From contig OY253657.1 of the NCBI GenBank assembly GCA_958009055.1, positions 739,051-803,050 of the forward strand: DNA of 64,000 nt, read 5' to 3'. Source of the stretch: Choricystis sp. odSpoLacu1. Lineage: Eukaryota > Chlorophyta > Trebouxiophyceae. The notes below the pieces were generated by a model that saw only the letters and a list, made by a program, of their open reading frames with translations, searched no databases and was not told the DNA's origin. Below are positions 63,022 to 64,000 of this stretch, piece by piece (the stretch's first letter is position 1; every line of letters starts with the position of its first letter). Both the position numbers and the translations under genes were made by a program.

Positions 63022-64000
63022 ATGAGTGTCCACAGGCTCACCACCACGCCGCCTGTGCCCCCCGCAGTTGGGGCGGCGCCCAGGCGGCGTGGTCGCGCCA
63101 CCACCGCGCCGCGCCGTCGTGCGGCCACCGCGCGTCCAGCTGCGGCCGCGGCAGAGGAGGCCAGGCCGACGTCAGGTGAGTGTGTGTGGATTGGTGGGTG
63201 TGCACTGGGGGAGGCAATTGGTGTGGATTGGGGGGGCTGGAGGAAGCAGAGCGGGCAGAAAGCTGCTCAAAACACATGCGGCGCGTGGCCTCTCGCGCTT
63301 CTTTCGCTCTCACCTCTCCACCACACACCTCACCCAGCCTCCCCCCTCGCCACCCTCCTCGCCGCCGTCACCGCCGCCCGCGACCCGCCGGTCGACACCC
63401 TGCTCGCCACCGACAGCGGTCCCCCCCGCTTCTCCTGCCCCCTGCCCCCGCCGCGGCTGGAGCGGCCGCCTCCGTCCACGCTGCCCCTCCTGTTTTTCCT
63501 AACCGGCCTCGACGGAAGCGGCCTGGCCGCCTGGCGCTCGTTTGCGAGCCTGACTGCTGACTACGATGTGCGCCTGCTGACGGTTCCGGTGGATGACAGG
63601 ACCCCGTTTGAGGGGTTGGTGGACGCGGTTGTGAGTGCGGTCGAGCGGGAGGTGGTGTCAGTGGAGGAGGAAGAAACCTCCTCCACCTCCCACCCTCCCC
63701 GCCGCCCCGTCTACCTGGCAGGCGAATCCTTTGGCTGCGTCCTGGCTCTGGCCGCCGCCGCCCGCGCCCCTGGCGCCGTCGACCGCCTCGTCCTCGTCAA
63801 CCCGGCCACCTCGTTCGCGCGATCGCCGTGGGCCACCATTGCCCCCGCCCTGGCGTCCCCCGCCCTGCCAGATGCGTTATATGCAGGCTTACCCATTGCC
63901 CTGGCCCCCTTCCTGGGCAATCCCTTTGCCATTGCAGCCGGCCGCGTCACGCGCGGCGCGTCCCTGCCGACCGCGGCCGCCGAGTTTGCGGCTGGCGTAG
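63022..64000 (+). CDS. Phytyl-ester-synthase-like alpha/beta hydrolase (3' truncated by window)
   Basis: The exons visible are 63022-63175 and 63340 to beyond 64000, joined in phase 1. The N-terminus (MSVHRLTTTPPVPPAVGAAP, then Arg/Ala-rich) looks like a plastid transit peptide. The hydrolase domain has LPLLFFLTGLDGSGLAAWRS, VRLLTVPVDDRTPFEGLVDA, RRPVYLAGESFGCVLALAAA (nucleophile Ser in GESFG), RLVLVNPATSFARSPW and ASLPTAAAEFAAG. These blocks follow the plant PES1/PES2 order (GxDGxG, DRTPF, VGESxGAC, NPATSF). PES enzymes esterify phytol and make triacylglycerol in plastoglobules during chlorophyll breakdown. The C-terminal acyltransferase-like half would lie outside the window. Confidence 0.85.
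   Translation, partial: MSVHRLTTTPPVPPAVGAAPRRRGRATTAPRRRAATARPAAAAAEEARPTSGECVWIGGCALGEAIGVDWGGWRKQSGQKAAQNTCGAWPLALLSLSPLHHTPHPASPLATLLAAVTAARDPPVDTLLATDSGPPRFSCPLPPPRLERPPPSTLPLLFFLTGLDGSGLAAWRSFASLTADYDVRLLTVPVDDRTPFEGLVDAVVSAVEREVVSVEEEETSSTSHPPRRPVYLAGESFGCVLALAAAARAPGAVDRLVLVNPATSFARSPWATIAPALASPALPDALYAGLPIALAPFLGNPFAIAAGRVTRGASLPTAAAEFAAGV

Overview
This window is nuclear DNA from a photosynthetic eukaryote, most likely a microalga. Genes sit on both strands, many are split by short GT-AG introns (about 40 to 530 nt), and nothing looks like a bacterial operon. The base composition is very GC-rich. The gene set is eukaryotic: TFIID subunit TAF1, Integrator subunit 6, proteasome alpha-5, prefoldin 6, a LYR protein, a GLG1 Golgi protein and a Furry-type morphogenesis protein. 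Plastid ancestry is indicated by a BASS4-type envelope transporter, coproporphyrinogen oxidase with a leader, a LETM1-like protein, a phytyl-ester-synthase-like hydrolase and a plant-type class I aldolase. A protein with two p25-alpha domains suggests a flagellated lineage. TGTAA, a chlorophyte polyadenylation signal, follows several genes. I favour a green alga but cannot exclude another GC-rich alga.

Layout: 0-5 kb has a cysteine synthase, an SR-rich protein and the BASS4-like carrier. 5-13 kb has a coiled-coil protein, a His/Cys-rich secreted protein, a UbiA prenyltransferase and two secreted PAN-like proteins. 13.7-19 kb has INTS6, a metallothionein and PSMA5, separated by a repeat- and palindrome-rich spacer. 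19-29 kb has BUD22, TAF1, a LYR protein and a KH protein. 29.6-44.4 kb has GLG1, a flavin monooxygenase, an ATP synthase 6-kDa-type subunit, CPOX, LETM1-like, SAM/EF-hand/p25-alpha and an SLC25A44-type carrier. 44.4-54.3 kb has a FUSC/ALMT-like membrane protein, the Furry-type giant and aldolase. 54.5-64 kb has prefoldin 6, ZCCHC10, a membrane-anchored GH5 hydrolase, an unknown membrane/coiled-coil protein, a penta-EF-hand protein, a FABP-like protein and the partial hydrolase. Many neighbours are divergent pairs sharing 160-360 bp promoters. Functional links are loose, as expected for a eukaryotic chromosome: nuclear gene expression, plastid/mitochondrial housekeeping and the secretory pathway recur.

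Most notable: (i) the BASS4 gene carries two tandem versions of its C-terminal coding segment, with phase-matched splice sites suggesting alternative 3' ends; (ii) five genes are frame-interrupted, each at a C/G homopolymer or CG-dinucleotide run and each consistent with exactly one extra repeat unit; (iii) introns tend to be G/GT-rich at the 5' end and C/CA-rich at the 3' end, with complementary termini; (iv) a 30-bp perfect palindrome and several 2-3-copy tandem repeats lie beside genes. Exon boundaries were read by eye from splice signals, reading-frame phase and protein family resemblance, with no transcript data.
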